Shown here: in pieces, positions 45,292 to 54,609 of the stretch
Layout: each line of letters starts with the position of its first letter
Position numbering within the stretch: position 1 is the stretch's first letter
DNA from: Arthrobacter sp. zg-Y769
GTDB taxonomy: Bacteria > Actinomycetota > Actinomycetes > Actinomycetales > Micrococcaceae
Direction of reading: 5' to 3'
Assembly (NCBI RefSeq): GCF_020907405.1
Contig: NZ_JAJJOE010000016.1
Span: forward strand, 62,001 to 126,000
Length of the DNA stretch: 64,000 nucleotides
Position numbers and translations under genes: made by a program
Notes under the pieces: model-generated
What the model was told of the DNA's origin: nothing
The model's database searches: none
What the model saw: only the letters and a program-made list of their open reading frames with translations

Positions 45292-45921
45292 TTACCGGAA
45301 TCCGGGACCCAGGACCACGGAGACGTTGGCAAACCCGGGGGCCTCCATGGCCGGGATACCCAGCTGCACGCCGATCTCCCGGGCATTCGCTGCCTGATCC
45401 GGTGAGCTGTAGTAGACGCCCGATCCCTGCTGGGGTGCACCGGTCCAGTTAGCCACCGTTCCCACTGCCCATCCTGCAGCAGAGATCCGTCCGGAAACAC
45501 CGGCGCCGAGGCCGGTGACGCCGCTGGCATTGAACACCGCCACCGGCTGCGTGCGGTCGATCGCAGGCACCGTCGGGGTGGGAGTCGGGGTCGGCGTCGG
45601 CGTTGATGCCGCGGTGGGGCTGGGCGATGGAGCGCCCTTATCCGCGTCGTCGTCCGGGGCCTGCGTGGCGGCAGCTGAAGCGGACGGGGAAACAGACGCG
45701 GGGGCCTGTGCCGCGGATGACGGGTCAGCTGAACCTGTGCCTATGCCCAGCCGCGGCAGGACAAAATAGGCTGCCAGGCCGATAAGCAGCGCGAGCACAC
45801 CCACGGTGATCAGCAGTCCCAGTCCGTTCGAACGTGTGGGAATGAGGCGTTCGCGGTGCACTCCCTGCCGCGCCGAGGTTTCGGGGACCTTGTCGAACTC
45901 GTCGCGAGGGTATTGGCTCAT
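45292..45921 (-). CDS. LytR C-terminal domain membrane-anchored protein
   Basis: A 209-residue protein with a single membrane helix (about 33-56) after a charged cytoplasmic N-terminus. A disordered linker of Ser, Pro, Thr and Ala with a (TP)n repeat follows (66-123). The LytR_C domain is residues 125-209, beginning QPVAVFNASGVTGLGAGVSG. The domain is thought to act in the wall with LCP enzymes. The neighbouring DUF3263 gene, 67 bp upstream on the same strand, is a frequent companion. Confidence 0.85.
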   Translation of the reverse strand: MSQYPRDEFDKVPETSARQGVHRERLIPTRSNGLGLLITVGVLALLIGLAAYFVLPRLGIGTGSADPSSAAQAPASVSPSASAAATQAPDDDADKGAPSPSPTAASTPTPTPTPTPTVPAIDRTQPVAVFNASGVTGLGAGVSGRISAAGWAVGTVANWTGAPQQGSGVYYSSPDQAANAREIGVQLGIPAMEAPGFANVSVVLGPGFR

Positions 45922-45988
45922 AGTGGAGTTTCAATCCTTGTTCTGGTGGCGCCGCGACCCAGGCAGCCAACGTTGGTGGAAACCGGCG

Positions 45989-46297
45989 CTAAATACCGGT
46001 GCCCTGGCGGCGGGCGGTACGGGCACGCTGACGGGTCGTTCGTAGTCTACGCAATCGCTTGACCAGCATCGGATCATGGGCGAGGGCTTCCTCGGTATCG
46101 ATCAGGGCGTTCAGAACCTGGTAATACCTCGTGGCCGACATCCCGAAGAGGTCCTTGATGGCTTGTTCCTTGGCACCGGCGTATTTCCACCACGCCCGCT
46201 CCAACGCGAGCATCTGCTGTTCCTGGGCACCCAAGGGGCTCTCCGGGTCCACTGCGTCATCGAGGGAAAACCGCTCGGCCTCGGTCGATTCCGCCAC
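45989..46297 (-). CDS. DUF3263 protein
   Basis: I favour GTG 46297, five bases after GGGAG, giving 102 residues; in-frame ATGs up to 46366 lack a ribosome binding site. The core WWKYAGAKEQAIKDLFGMSA then TRYYQVLNALID is the DUF3263 signature and reads like a sigma-4/HTH-type helix-turn-helix. The tail is very basic. It is a small actinobacterial protein of unknown role, possibly DNA-binding. Confidence 0.8.
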   Translation of the reverse strand: MAESTEAERFSLDDAVDPESPLGAQEQQMLALERAWWKYAGAKEQAIKDLFGMSATRYYQVLNALIDTEEALAHDPMLVKRLRRLRTTRQRARTARRQGTGI

Positions 46298-46419
46298 ATG
46301 CACTCCCAAAAAAGATCCCTGTATATATCCATCGCCCATGCTAATTGGGAATAACAGCATTGTCATTTACACAGGAGCACCGGAAGACACCGCAGACGCG
46401 GCGGTGACAAAATGGATCC

Positions 46420-47193
46420 GTGACCACTGACCAACCCCAGCTCTTTTCCTACTCAGGCTCCACTGCGCCGGATACCCCTTTTCCTTTCGCCGCCCCCGCC
46501 CGCCTCGCGGACCTTATGGCCCCCGACTGGGCCGAGGTGCTGGCACCGGTCAGGACGCAGCTTGAGGAAATCGCCTCCGAACTGGAGGCGGAGCGCCGGG
46601 CCGGGCAGCACATCCTCCCGTCGCCCGAGAACATCCTGCGCGTCTTCCAACGTCCGCTGGCAAGCGCACGGGTGCTGATCGTCGGTCAGGATCCCTATCC
46701 CACCCCCGGGCACGCCGTCGGCCTGTCCTTCTCCGTAGGCAAGGAGGTTCGCCCGCTTCCCCGCAGCCTCAACAACATCTTCGCCGAGCTGCACACCGAT
46801 ACGGGGATTACGCCTTCTCCCTCGGGGGATCTGAGCGCATGGGCGGACCAGGGGGTGGTCCTGATGAACCGTGTGCTCACCGTGCGTGCCGGGGAAGCGG
46901 GATCACATCGGAAGCGCGGATGGGAGGAGGTCACTGAACTCGCCGTCCGTGCATTGGCTGCCCGCCGTCGCCCCGACGGTACGCGCGTCCCCCTGGTGGC
47001 CGTCCTCTGGGGCCGCGACGCCCAGGGCATCGTCCCGTTCCTCGGCGGCGCGCCCACTGTCGAATCTGCGCACCCCAGCCCCCTGTCAGCCTCACGCGGA
47101 TTCTTCGGCTCCCGGCCGTTCAGCCGCGTTAACGAGCTGCTGGTGCAGCAGGGCGCCCAGCCCGTGGACTGGCGGCTGGGCGCGGTACGGTAG
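46420..47193 (+). CDS. ung: Uracil-DNA glycosylase, family 1
   Basis: A 257-residue enzyme from GTG 46420 that excises uracil from DNA. Motif A is [13 protein letters not shown] (residues 89 on), with catalytic Asp91; the sixth motif residue is Pro instead of the His of the E. coli enzyme, which is usual in Actinobacteria. Motif B is [12 protein letters not shown] near the C-terminus with the catalytic His. It is followed 29 bp later by the siderophore-interacting protein gene. Confidence 0.95.
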   Translation: MTTDQPQLFSYSGSTAPDTPFPFAAPARLADLMAPDWAEVLAPVRTQLEEIASELEAERRAGQHILPSPENILRVFQRPLASARVLIVGQDPYPTPGHAVGLSFSVGKEVRPLPRSLNNIFAELHTDTGITPSPSGDLSAWADQGVVLMNRVLTVRAGEAGSHRKRGWEEVTELAVRALAARRRPDGTRVPLVAVLWGRDAQGIVPFLGGAPTVESAHPSPLSASRGFFGSRPFSRVNELLVQQGAQPVDWRLGAVR

Positions 47194-47222
47194 TTTTTAG
47201 GCCCTTCCCAAGGAGACACCCC

Positions 47223-48086
47223 ATGCCCGAATCAATGACTCCCCCGCGCCCGCCGGAGCCGGAGTCTCCTGCTCCCCGGCGGCAGCGTCCGCTGTTGACC
47301 CTCGAGGTTCTCCGGAGGGAGCAGATCAGCGAGCATATGGTCCGGGTGGTTGCCGGCGGCCCCGGCTTCGACCGGTTCCAGCCGAACAGCTGCGCCGATG
47401 CCTACTGCAAAATCTGGTTCGGCCCGGATGGCCGGCCGATCGACGGTTCCGAGGACCTGGAGACCATCCGGGCGCGTAGCGAACGGGTGCACTGGCCGGT
47501 ATCGCGCACCTATACCGTCCGGGACGTTGACCTGTCCGCACGGGAACTCAGCATCGACTTCGTCGTGCACGGAAATGAAGGCCTGGCCGGCCCATGGGCA
47601 GCTTCGGCGCAGCCGGGCGACCCGCTGACCTTCTCCGGCCCCGGCGGGGCCTTCAACCCGGACCTCGACGCCGACTGGTACCTGATGGCCGCCGACGAAT
47701 CGGCGCTGCCCGCGGTTGCGACCGTGCTCCGCGCCCTGCCGCAGGACGCCGTCGGGCAGGCATTCATCGAGGTTGCCGGCCCCGGGGACCGCCAGCCTGT
47801 GCCGAAGCCCGACGGCGTGGAGCTGACCTGGCTGTACCGCGGCGGCACTCCCGCCGGCAGGAGCCGGCTGCTGACCGACGCCGTTTCCGCGGTTCCGTGG
47901 CGCGACGGGACGGTGCAGGTCTTCGCCCACGGCGAGCGGGAGGCCATGAAGTCGCTGCGCGACGTCCTCTTCAGCCACCGCGGACTGGACCGCCGGCAGG
48001 TGTCCCTCTCCGGCTACTGGGCCGCCGGCCGCACCGAAGATGTCTTCCAGGCCGAGAAGCGCACCCCCGTGGGCAAAATCCTCTAG
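47223..48086 (+). CDS. Siderophore-interacting FAD-binding protein
   Basis: A 287-residue NADPH/FAD ferric-siderophore reductase family protein. The FAD-binding strand is VSRTYTVRDVD, followed by DFVVHGNEGLAGPWA and GPGGAF. The nucleotide domain has LMAADESALPAVATVLRAL. The C-terminus (LSGYWAAGRTEDVFQAEKR) is the family-typical GYWRxG-like end. It releases iron from imported siderophores. No siderophore transporter adjoins it, and no DtxR box is obvious in the 29-bp gap after ung. Confidence 0.92.
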   Translation: MPESMTPPRPPEPESPAPRRQRPLLTLEVLRREQISEHMVRVVAGGPGFDRFQPNSCADAYCKIWFGPDGRPIDGSEDLETIRARSERVHWPVSRTYTVRDVDLSARELSIDFVVHGNEGLAGPWAASAQPGDPLTFSGPGGAFNPDLDADWYLMAADESALPAVATVLRALPQDAVGQAFIEVAGPGDRQPVPKPDGVELTWLYRGGTPAGRSRLLTDAVSAVPWRDGTVQVFAHGEREAMKSLRDVLFSHRGLDRRQVSLSGYWAAGRTEDVFQAEKRTPVGKIL

Positions 48087-48098
48087 TCCGCACAGCGA

Positions 48099-48133
48099 AA
48101 AGCCCGGTCCGCTGCGACAGCGGGCCGGGCTTT
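48099..48133. terminator. Bidirectional terminator between SIP and ThrE genes
   Basis: A 15-bp stem (48099-48113 with 48119-48133, one G-T) and 5-base loop, with AAA on the left and TTT on the right, so it works on both strands between the convergent genes. Confidence 0.85.
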
Positions 48134-48148
48134 CCTTTCCAGGCGCAA

Positions 48149-50110
48149 CTACCGCCGGCGGTTGCGGCGGTCGTTGCCGTTGAGGTTGCGGGTGAAGGGA
48201 CGGCCCAGGTTATCGCCAAGCACCACGCCGCCGGCGATGGCCAGAATGACGGTGAGCGCATCAAACAGGCCCACCACACCCTGGAACGCGTCGTCGGTGC
48301 CGATGCTCAGTCCGTACATGGACCGGAAGATCGCCAGCCCGGGGAACAGGAACAGAACTGCCGGCACGGCCACGATCAGCTGCGGGGCGCCCATCCGCAG
48401 GGCAACGATCCGGGCCACCATGCCAATGAAGATGGCAGACACCGCCGGTGTCAGGCGCGGTCCCATGCCGCCTGCCTCCGCCAGCTGGTAGACCAGGAAA
48501 CCCACAACGCCGATCAGGACAGTGGGCAGCACCAGCCGCCGCGGAGACTGCTCGACTATGCAGATGGCACCCAGGGCAATGGCCAGCAGCACCAGCGTCA
48601 CTGCGAAGGAGTACTGCGATGACGCAACGTCGGTAACGTTCAGCCGGCCCATCCCCATCAGCGCACCCATAACGAGCGCGACGGCGATGCCTGCCACCAG
48701 GGCGCCGAAGGTCAGGAATGCGGACAGGAAACGGCCCGACGCCGTGACCGGGAACCCGTTGATCGCATCCTGCACCGCCGAAACCAGGCGGCCGGTGGGC
48801 AGCATGACCAGGATTCCGCCGGCGACGACGATACCCGGGGAGATCGGCACCTCCATGGACCAGAACAGCATTGCCATGGCCGTCACCACGAAGCCGCTGG
48901 CCGCCGTCGTAAAGAAGTCCGGGACGCGCCACTTGCCCAGCACGCGCTGGAGCAGGCTGACCATCACCGTGCCGGCGAAGCCCACCAGTGACGCCAGCGG
49001 ACCGCCGCCGATAAAGCCGACGATGGCCGCCGCGAAGACCCCCGCAGAGACCGTTACCGCCCAGCGCGGAAACGGCTTGGGCTGATGGGTGATCTCGTTC
49101 AGCCGGTTCGCCGCCTCGGCACGGGACAGCCCGCCGTCAATGATTTCGGTGACCAGCTGATGGACCAGGCCGAGTCCGGCATAGTTGTTCGTCCAGGAAC
49201 GCACCACGCGCATCACGGTGATGGGCGTCTGGTCCTTCGGGGAATAGTTGAGCAGCACCGACTGGTTGGTGATGTCCACTTCGATGCTTTCCAGCCCGAA
49301 AGCCGCGGTCACCGCAATAATGGCGGTTTCGACCTCCAGGGCTCCGGCACCGTAGCGGAACATGGACTCGGCCATGCCCAGGGCCAGGTCCAGGGTCTTG
49401 CGGGCGCTGGCATCGGGCCCTCCCGTGCGCACCAGCGGGTTGGCGTAGGGGCTGCCGGCCAGCCGTTCCACGATGGACATGGCCTGGGTGGGCGGGTTCT
49501 CCCCCTGAACCAGTTTGCGCAGCATCCGCCGCGCTGCTGCGGATGAGCGGTCGGCACGGACAGGGGTGGAGGCCAGCGGCATCGTTCCCGGCGGTACGCT
49601 CTTGCGCGTCCGTGCGGGCCGTTTCTCGCGCGGGTCCGCCGTCGTTCGCATGCGGCCCGTCTGGGGGCGGGGCACTTTGGACCCGGTTGGACGGGTCACC
49701 GACGTGGTGGGAGGCGGCGGCTTCGGCCTGGTGCTGCGCAGGGCAGCGGTGGGCATATCCATCCCCGTGGGCGGCTGCCCCGGGGCCTTGGACGGCCGGA
49801 CGGGCGCCTTGACGGCCGGCCGCAGGGAACGCGGGGCCGCGTCCTGCCCCTGCCGGGTCCCCTTGCCGGTCTTCGCCCTTTGGGTCTGGGGCTTCTCAGC
49901 CGGCGCTTTCTCCGCCTGGGCGTTCCCGGGCGCAGTCCCGGCCGGGGCGTCCGCGGGCCGGGCCTTCCCGGCCTGGGCCTTCCCGGCCTGGGCCCGCCGG
50001 CCGGCCGGCATGCTGATCAACGGGATGGGCCCCGCGACCGGGTCCGGATTCGGAGCCGAATCCGGACTCGATCCGGGCTTGCGCCCACCCGGATCGGATG
50101 TGTTCTCCAA
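48149..50110 (-). CDS. Threonine/serine exporter family protein (ThrE type)
   Basis: A 653-residue protein. Residues 1-190 are a low-complexity cytoplasmic extension rich in Lys, Ala, Pro and Gly with imperfect AQAGK and AEKAP repeats. The ThrE domain starts near 230 (LDLALGMAESMFRYGAGALE) with a cytoplasmic alpha/beta part, then about ten membrane helices from 330 to 640. C. glutamicum ThrE exports threonine and serine by proton antiport. The long N-terminal extension is unusual. Confidence 0.85.
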   Translation of the reverse strand: MENTSDPGGRKPGSSPDSAPNPDPVAGPIPLISMPAGRRAQAGKAQAGKARPADAPAGTAPGNAQAEKAPAEKPQTQRAKTGKGTRQGQDAAPRSLRPAVKAPVRPSKAPGQPPTGMDMPTAALRSTRPKPPPPTTSVTRPTGSKVPRPQTGRMRTTADPREKRPARTRKSVPPGTMPLASTPVRADRSSAAARRMLRKLVQGENPPTQAMSIVERLAGSPYANPLVRTGGPDASARKTLDLALGMAESMFRYGAGALEVETAIIAVTAAFGLESIEVDITNQSVLLNYSPKDQTPITVMRVVRSWTNNYAGLGLVHQLVTEIIDGGLSRAEAANRLNEITHQPKPFPRWAVTVSAGVFAAAIVGFIGGGPLASLVGFAGTVMVSLLQRVLGKWRVPDFFTTAASGFVVTAMAMLFWSMEVPISPGIVVAGGILVMLPTGRLVSAVQDAINGFPVTASGRFLSAFLTFGALVAGIAVALVMGALMGMGRLNVTDVASSQYSFAVTLVLLAIALGAICIVEQSPRRLVLPTVLIGVVGFLVYQLAEAGGMGPRLTPAVSAIFIGMVARIVALRMGAPQLIVAVPAVLFLFPGLAIFRSMYGLSIGTDDAFQGVVGLFDALTVILAIAGGVVLGDNLGRPFTRNLNGNDRRNRRR

Positions 50111-50170
50111 GGACTCGCCCTTTCGCCTGATCCGGGCCCTGCCCGGGTTATCGCCTGGTGGAACTGCTGC

Positions 50171-51244
50171 TTAGTAGAACGGCTGCTGGTGGCGGCGCCA
50201 GTAAATCTGCCGCGCCACGCGTTCGCCGATGGTGTTCCAGATCCGATACCGGACCGGATCCACGACGAAGTCGTAGCAGCCAACGAAATCCGTGACCGTC
50301 TTGGAGAAACTGGTCTTGAAAAGGCCCAGCCCGTGGTGCGGGTGGCCCTTGTCCTTGAGCTGGTTGCTGGGCGGGGTGCCGCAGAAGTCGTACTCCACAA
50401 TCCCGCACTCCTTCTTGAGTTCGGTGATCGCGGTCCACTGGACCAGGTGCGAATCCCCGTACTGGGAACGCCGGGGCTTGGAGCCGCCGTCCTTGTAGGT
50501 GCCCTTGTTGCCGTAGGCAATCACGAAGGCACCCACGGTGGCTTCGCCGTCCTCGAACGCGAAGTAGAAACGCCCCTGGCCTGCAGCCACGAAGTTGGAC
50601 CAGAACCGGTGGTAGTACTCGTACGAACGCAGCCGCGCCGCGGAACGGTCCTCAATGTGGGCCATCAGCCGGTACATGGTCTGCATGTTTTCTTCGGTCG
50701 GCTCGACCCGTCGGACATCGGCACCCTCGCGGATGGCCCGGCGGACCGCGTTGCGGCCGCGGGAAGAGAGGTTTTTGAGCAGCTGCTCCTCGTCCGGCGT
50801 GGTGTCCAGCAGCGCCGTGGAGTCATTGGGCTGCAGGTTGAACGTCTTAATGAAGCCTGCACCGGTGAACAGCGCCTGGCCCTCTTCGCTGTCCACGATG
50901 TCCGGCTCAACCTTGATCGCAAAGACCTTGCGCCGGGTCTGCTTAATGAACCGGGTGAGCGCGTCGACCACGAGCGGCACGTCTTCGGGTGCGGCGACGT
51001 CGGGCCCCTTGATCAGGTACCAGAGGCTGCCGAGAACCGGAACCTTCTTCTCGATCGCCAGGGTGTAGGTCACGTAGTCGGGACCGGTGAAGGCCAAATA
51101 GACGGGATTCCAGCCGTGGTGGGACTTCACTTCCGCGAAGGATGCAGACTGAAGGACATTGCCGCCCCCGGGATTGGCCAGCACGTGCTTGTCCCAGTTG
51201 GCGATCTCCTCGGCAGTGGCCAGGCGTGCACTAAAATCTCGCAA
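50171..51244 (-). CDS. FemAB-like aminoacyltransferase (peptidoglycan bridge type)
   Basis: A 357-residue protein from TTG 51244 (GAGGT four bases upstream). It has the FemAB fold of two GNAT-like halves: LQSASFAEVKSHHGWNPVYL in the first and SRGRNAVRRAIREGADVRRV then YYHRFWSNFVAAGQGRFYFA in the second. DFCGTPPSNQLKDKGHPHHG near the end is the conserved FemX/MurM-type loop. It adds amino acids from aminoacyl-tRNA to the lipid II stem peptide, in line with the interpeptide bridges of Micrococcaceae. Confidence 0.88.
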   Translation of the reverse strand: MRDFSARLATAEEIANWDKHVLANPGGGNVLQSASFAEVKSHHGWNPVYLAFTGPDYVTYTLAIEKKVPVLGSLWYLIKGPDVAAPEDVPLVVDALTRFIKQTRRKVFAIKVEPDIVDSEEGQALFTGAGFIKTFNLQPNDSTALLDTTPDEEQLLKNLSSRGRNAVRRAIREGADVRRVEPTEENMQTMYRLMAHIEDRSAARLRSYEYYHRFWSNFVAAGQGRFYFAFEDGEATVGAFVIAYGNKGTYKDGGSKPRRSQYGDSHLVQWTAITELKKECGIVEYDFCGTPPSNQLKDKGHPHHGLGLFKTSFSKTVTDFVGCYDFVVDPVRYRIWNTIGERVARQIYWRRHQQPFY

Positions 51245-51373
51245 AATACCTCAACTAATGGTTTGTTCACTGCATCGTTTTCAGCGCATCGCTACCAACG
51301 CGCCGGCCCGCCGTAAAAACGGCCGTCGAACCGGGTCTCAGTCTATCCGTTGCACCGCCGCGGGGCCGAACGC

Positions 51374-52939
51374 TCAGGCCGAGGCCGGGAGGAACCAGCG
51401 GACCCTCGGTTCCGCCTCGGCCAGATCCCACGCGCGCTGGATGATCCGGCGGTCCTCCCCCGTGATCCGGGTCTGTTCCTGCCGCAGGTACTCCCGCCAG
51501 GTGGGCACATCGTAGATTTCCCGGAACTGATCCTGGTCAGTGACCGAGTGCACCAGCTCCCAGTCGGTGGCGCCCGTGCGCATGCGGGACAGCCGGACCC
51601 TGTGCATGGCCTCTACAAACTCCGCATTCCGGTCGGCAGGTACCTCATAGGAGATGAGGATCGTCACCGGTCCGGCGCCGGGCTTCGGTTCCTCGCCGGC
51701 CGGAAGCTGCAGTTGCGTGCCCGCTACGCTGCGGTCCAGATGGCCGGTGCCCGGCAGCAGCGGAAGCACCGCCACACTGGCACCGGCCAGCAGCAGGACA
51801 CCGGCAGCGAACGCCAGGGTTGGAGCGTAGCCGGCACCGGTGGCACCCGATCCCCAGAACACCGCGCCCACGGCCTGCGCCCCGGCGGCAACCATCAGGT
51901 AGACGGACAGCCCGCGGGCGCGTACCCATTCCGGCAGGGTCAGCTGCATTGCCGCATTCAAGGTGGAGAAAGTGGAGATCCAGGCGAATCCCGCAAACAC
52001 CAGGAGCACGGCCACGGCCCACACCGGCAGGTAGCCGGACGCGAAGGTCGCGGCCGCGAAAACCACCGCGCTGAGCCCCAGCAGCGCGTTGTCCCGCAGG
52101 ACGGTCCGGAGCCGCGGCAGGAGTACAACCCCCAGGATGGCGCCGGCGCCCAATGCCCCGAGCAGCAGCCCGTAGCCCGCAGACCCGAGGCCCAGGTGGC
52201 CGTTCACGGCAACCGGCAGAAGTGCGTAAAGGGCGCTGGCCGGGAAAATGAACAACCCGGACCGCAGCAGGATCCGCCGGATCACCGGGGCGGCCCGGAT
52301 ATAGCGGAGGCCGGCGGCGAGCGCCTCCCCCACATGTTCACGCTCATCCGGATCGGGCGGCGGTGACCGCCAGCTGTAGATTGCGATGGAAGTACCCACG
52401 AAGGACAGTGCGTTCAGCCCGAAGACAAAGGCGGGACCGGCCACGGCCACCAGGACGCCGGCAACGGCGGGGCCCACGGCGCGGGCGGTGTTCATCGCCA
52501 CGCTTCCCAGCGCAGCGGCAGCCTGGATTTCGTCCCGCGGCACCAGTGCGGGGGTGATGGCCTGCCAGGCGGGTGCGCTCAGTGCCATGCCGCAGCCGAT
52601 GAGGAACGTATAGAGCAGCAGCGAATCCGGATCCAGCAGGTCCAGGGTAGCCACGACCGTCAGCACCGAGGCGGCACCCGCGGCGAAGATGTTGGCGCCG
52701 AGGATCAGCCGGCGCCGGTTGAAGGCATCGGCCAGCACCCCGGCTATAAGCCCGAGCAGCAGGGAAGGTGCGAGGTTCGCCGTCTGGACCAGGGACACCA
52801 GCGCAGGATTTTCACTGGTCTCCACCAGGAACCATTGGGCACCCACGGTCTGCATCCAGGTGCCGATATTGGACCCCAGCTGGGCCAGCCACAGGATGAG
52901 GAACATCCGCCGGCGCAGCGGCGCCCAGGGCGAGTCCAT
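51374..52939 (-). CDS. MFS exporter fused to an ABM-like C-terminal domain
   Basis: A 521-residue protein from ATG 52939 behind GGAGGGA. Residues 1-400 are a 12-helix MFS_3 exporter (ILWLAQLGSNIGTWMQTVGA and VLADAFNRRRLIL). Residues about 420-515 are soluble and start VTILISYEVPADRNAEFVEA, resembling the dimeric alpha/beta barrel of antibiotic-biosynthesis monooxygenases. That fusion is known in the MFS_3 group. The substrate is unknown. It follows the CYTH/CHAD gene by 13 bp and is probably cotranscribed. Confidence 0.85.
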   Translation of the reverse strand: MDSPWAPLRRRMFLILWLAQLGSNIGTWMQTVGAQWFLVETSENPALVSLVQTANLAPSLLLGLIAGVLADAFNRRRLILGANIFAAGAASVLTVVATLDLLDPDSLLLYTFLIGCGMALSAPAWQAITPALVPRDEIQAAAALGSVAMNTARAVGPAVAGVLVAVAGPAFVFGLNALSFVGTSIAIYSWRSPPPDPDEREHVGEALAAGLRYIRAAPVIRRILLRSGLFIFPASALYALLPVAVNGHLGLGSAGYGLLLGALGAGAILGVVLLPRLRTVLRDNALLGLSAVVFAAATFASGYLPVWAVAVLLVFAGFAWISTFSTLNAAMQLTLPEWVRARGLSVYLMVAAGAQAVGAVFWGSGATGAGYAPTLAFAAGVLLLAGASVAVLPLLPGTGHLDRSVAGTQLQLPAGEEPKPGAGPVTILISYEVPADRNAEFVEAMHRVRLSRMRTGATDWELVHSVTDQDQFREIYDVPTWREYLRQEQTRITGEDRRIIQRAWDLAEAEPRVRWFLPASA

Positions 52940-52952
52940 TCGTATCCCTCCC

Positions 52953-54482
52953 TCAGGGGCTGGACGGGAAGCCTTTCCAGGCGTGGACAAAGCGCTCCCG
53001 GGCCGACTTGGCATGGGCCTGCTCCAAGGCATGCAGCCGCCCATAGGTAAAGCCGTTCTCACCGGCGGCCGACGCCGTTGCCCCCATGCGGCGCAGGTAC
53101 GCCTGCGTCACCACGCTGTCCTGGTGCTCACCCAGGATTTTCTGCACGTGCTCGGCGGCGTCCACCATTTCCTTCGCTTCCTTTGGCTGCACGGGAGCCC
53201 ACACCTCGGCGGCATAGCGAAGCTGTTTGGCGTCCTTGCGCGCGTCATGGAGTGCTTCCGCGTAATCTTCGCCGTCCAACGTCCGCGCGGCCCGCACCCG
53301 GCGGTGCAGCCGTTTCCGGTCCCGCCGGATGATCCGGGCAGCGGCGGGGCCCGCCGGTTCCTTGGCCGTTTCCGCCCAGAACGGGCTGGCCAGCAGCCCT
53401 TCGAGCCCATCCAACGCCTGGAAGTACCGTGGGGACTGCAGCACTTCGCGGATGTTCCCGAAGGCCTGCCGGTAGTCATGGAGCAGTTCTTCGTCCACGC
53501 GGGCGGCCACCGGTCCCATCACCAGGTCATCTGGTTCGGCGGCAATCAGCTCCTGGAGCCGGTGCCGCATCACCTGCGCATCCCGGGCTTCCCCGAGCAC
53601 CCTCGCGAGCCACCGCAGTTCCCCGCGCAGCGAGCGCGCCGGCTCGGGGTCCATCGTGCTGCGGTAACTGGCAAGGGCCGAGCGCAGCCGCCGGGTGGCC
53701 ACCCTCATCTTGTGGATACCGTCAGCATCTCCCCGGCGCACCCGCGGGTCGTGGCGAAGCAGCTCTTCGAACTGTTCGCGCAGATACCGCAGCAGCAACA
53801 GCGCCACCGGGCTTCCCGTCTCCAGGGGGCCGACGGCGGCTCCGTCCCGGTCCCCGATATCGGAATCCGCGGCAGCGGCGTCCCCAGCGGGTCCCGCCGG
53901 CGTCGCGTTCCGTTCCCCGCCTGGCGCCGGACCCGCCGGCACGGCACCGGCGGCGAGGAACATCGCTCCGGCATCCCGGGCCAGCGCGTCGCCGGCCGAA
54001 TCGATGCCCCAGGCGCGCCGGTCGCGGCCGGAGGGGTCCCCTCCGGCATCGCTCGTCCTCGTGCTTTCATCGGTGACGCGGGCAAGCACCGTACCCGCAC
54101 TGTCCAGCAGCTCGTACTCCAGAAAGCGCGTGCTGAGGGTCTGCACCGGGAGAAGCTCCCGTCCCCGGACCACGGCCTGGACCTCTTCCAGCAGCTCCGG
54201 CGGAACTCCCGCACCCGGGTCGGCAGGGGTGCCGGCACGGGCGGCCGGTTCCAGGGACGGTGCCCTGCGCTCCCAGCGTGTGCCGCCGTCGTTGTCCGTA
54301 AACCGGGAGAGAGTGAAAGCGCGCCTGCGGAGGGCACGGTCCGCAGTGTCGTAGCGGACTTCCGTGCGCCGTCCTTCCCGGGGCTGCGACACTTTCGCGA
54401 CCCCCGCCAGCTCATGCAGCGGCGGCAGCACCACTGCGTCATCAACAAGGAAGTGGCTTGGGGTACCTGTTCCGGCGACCAT
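52953..54482 (-). CDS. CYTH and CHAD domain protein
   Basis: A 509-residue cytosolic protein. The N-terminal CYTH-like part (1-135) has VRYDTADRALRRRAFTL, but the E-x-E-x-K motif expected at the start is replaced by GTGTPSHFLVDD. Residues 130-215 are an Ala/Gly/Pro-rich linker. The CHAD domain (about 220-505) is helical with many conserved His/Arg (GIHKMRVATRRLRSALASYR). CHAD binds polyphosphate; CYTH normally hydrolyses triphosphates. Loss of the ExExK motif suggests the CYTH part is catalytically altered. Confidence 0.88.
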   Translation of the reverse strand: MVAGTGTPSHFLVDDAVVLPPLHELAGVAKVSQPREGRRTEVRYDTADRALRRRAFTLSRFTDNDGGTRWERRAPSLEPAARAGTPADPGAGVPPELLEEVQAVVRGRELLPVQTLSTRFLEYELLDSAGTVLARVTDESTRTSDAGGDPSGRDRRAWGIDSAGDALARDAGAMFLAAGAVPAGPAPGGERNATPAGPAGDAAAADSDIGDRDGAAVGPLETGSPVALLLLRYLREQFEELLRHDPRVRRGDADGIHKMRVATRRLRSALASYRSTMDPEPARSLRGELRWLARVLGEARDAQVMRHRLQELIAAEPDDLVMGPVAARVDEELLHDYRQAFGNIREVLQSPRYFQALDGLEGLLASPFWAETAKEPAGPAAARIIRRDRKRLHRRVRAARTLDGEDYAEALHDARKDAKQLRYAAEVWAPVQPKEAKEMVDAAEHVQKILGEHQDSVVTQAYLRRMGATASAAGENGFTYGRLHALEQAHAKSARERFVHAWKGFPSSP

Positions 54483-54609
54483 GAGCGCCAGTATAGGACC
54501 GCAACGGCCGCCGCCGGGAGTCCTTGGGCCTCCTGCCTACCGAAGCCGGGGCACGTCCCGGTAGCATCGCCGGTAACGGAACAGGCGCTGCAGCAGCGGA
54601 GGCCAGCGG

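Noticed and set aside
46509-46530. Broken active site in Ung because GQDPYH is GQDPYP
   Set aside because: The proline form is normal for actinobacterial family 1 enzymes and the catalytic Asp and His are present.
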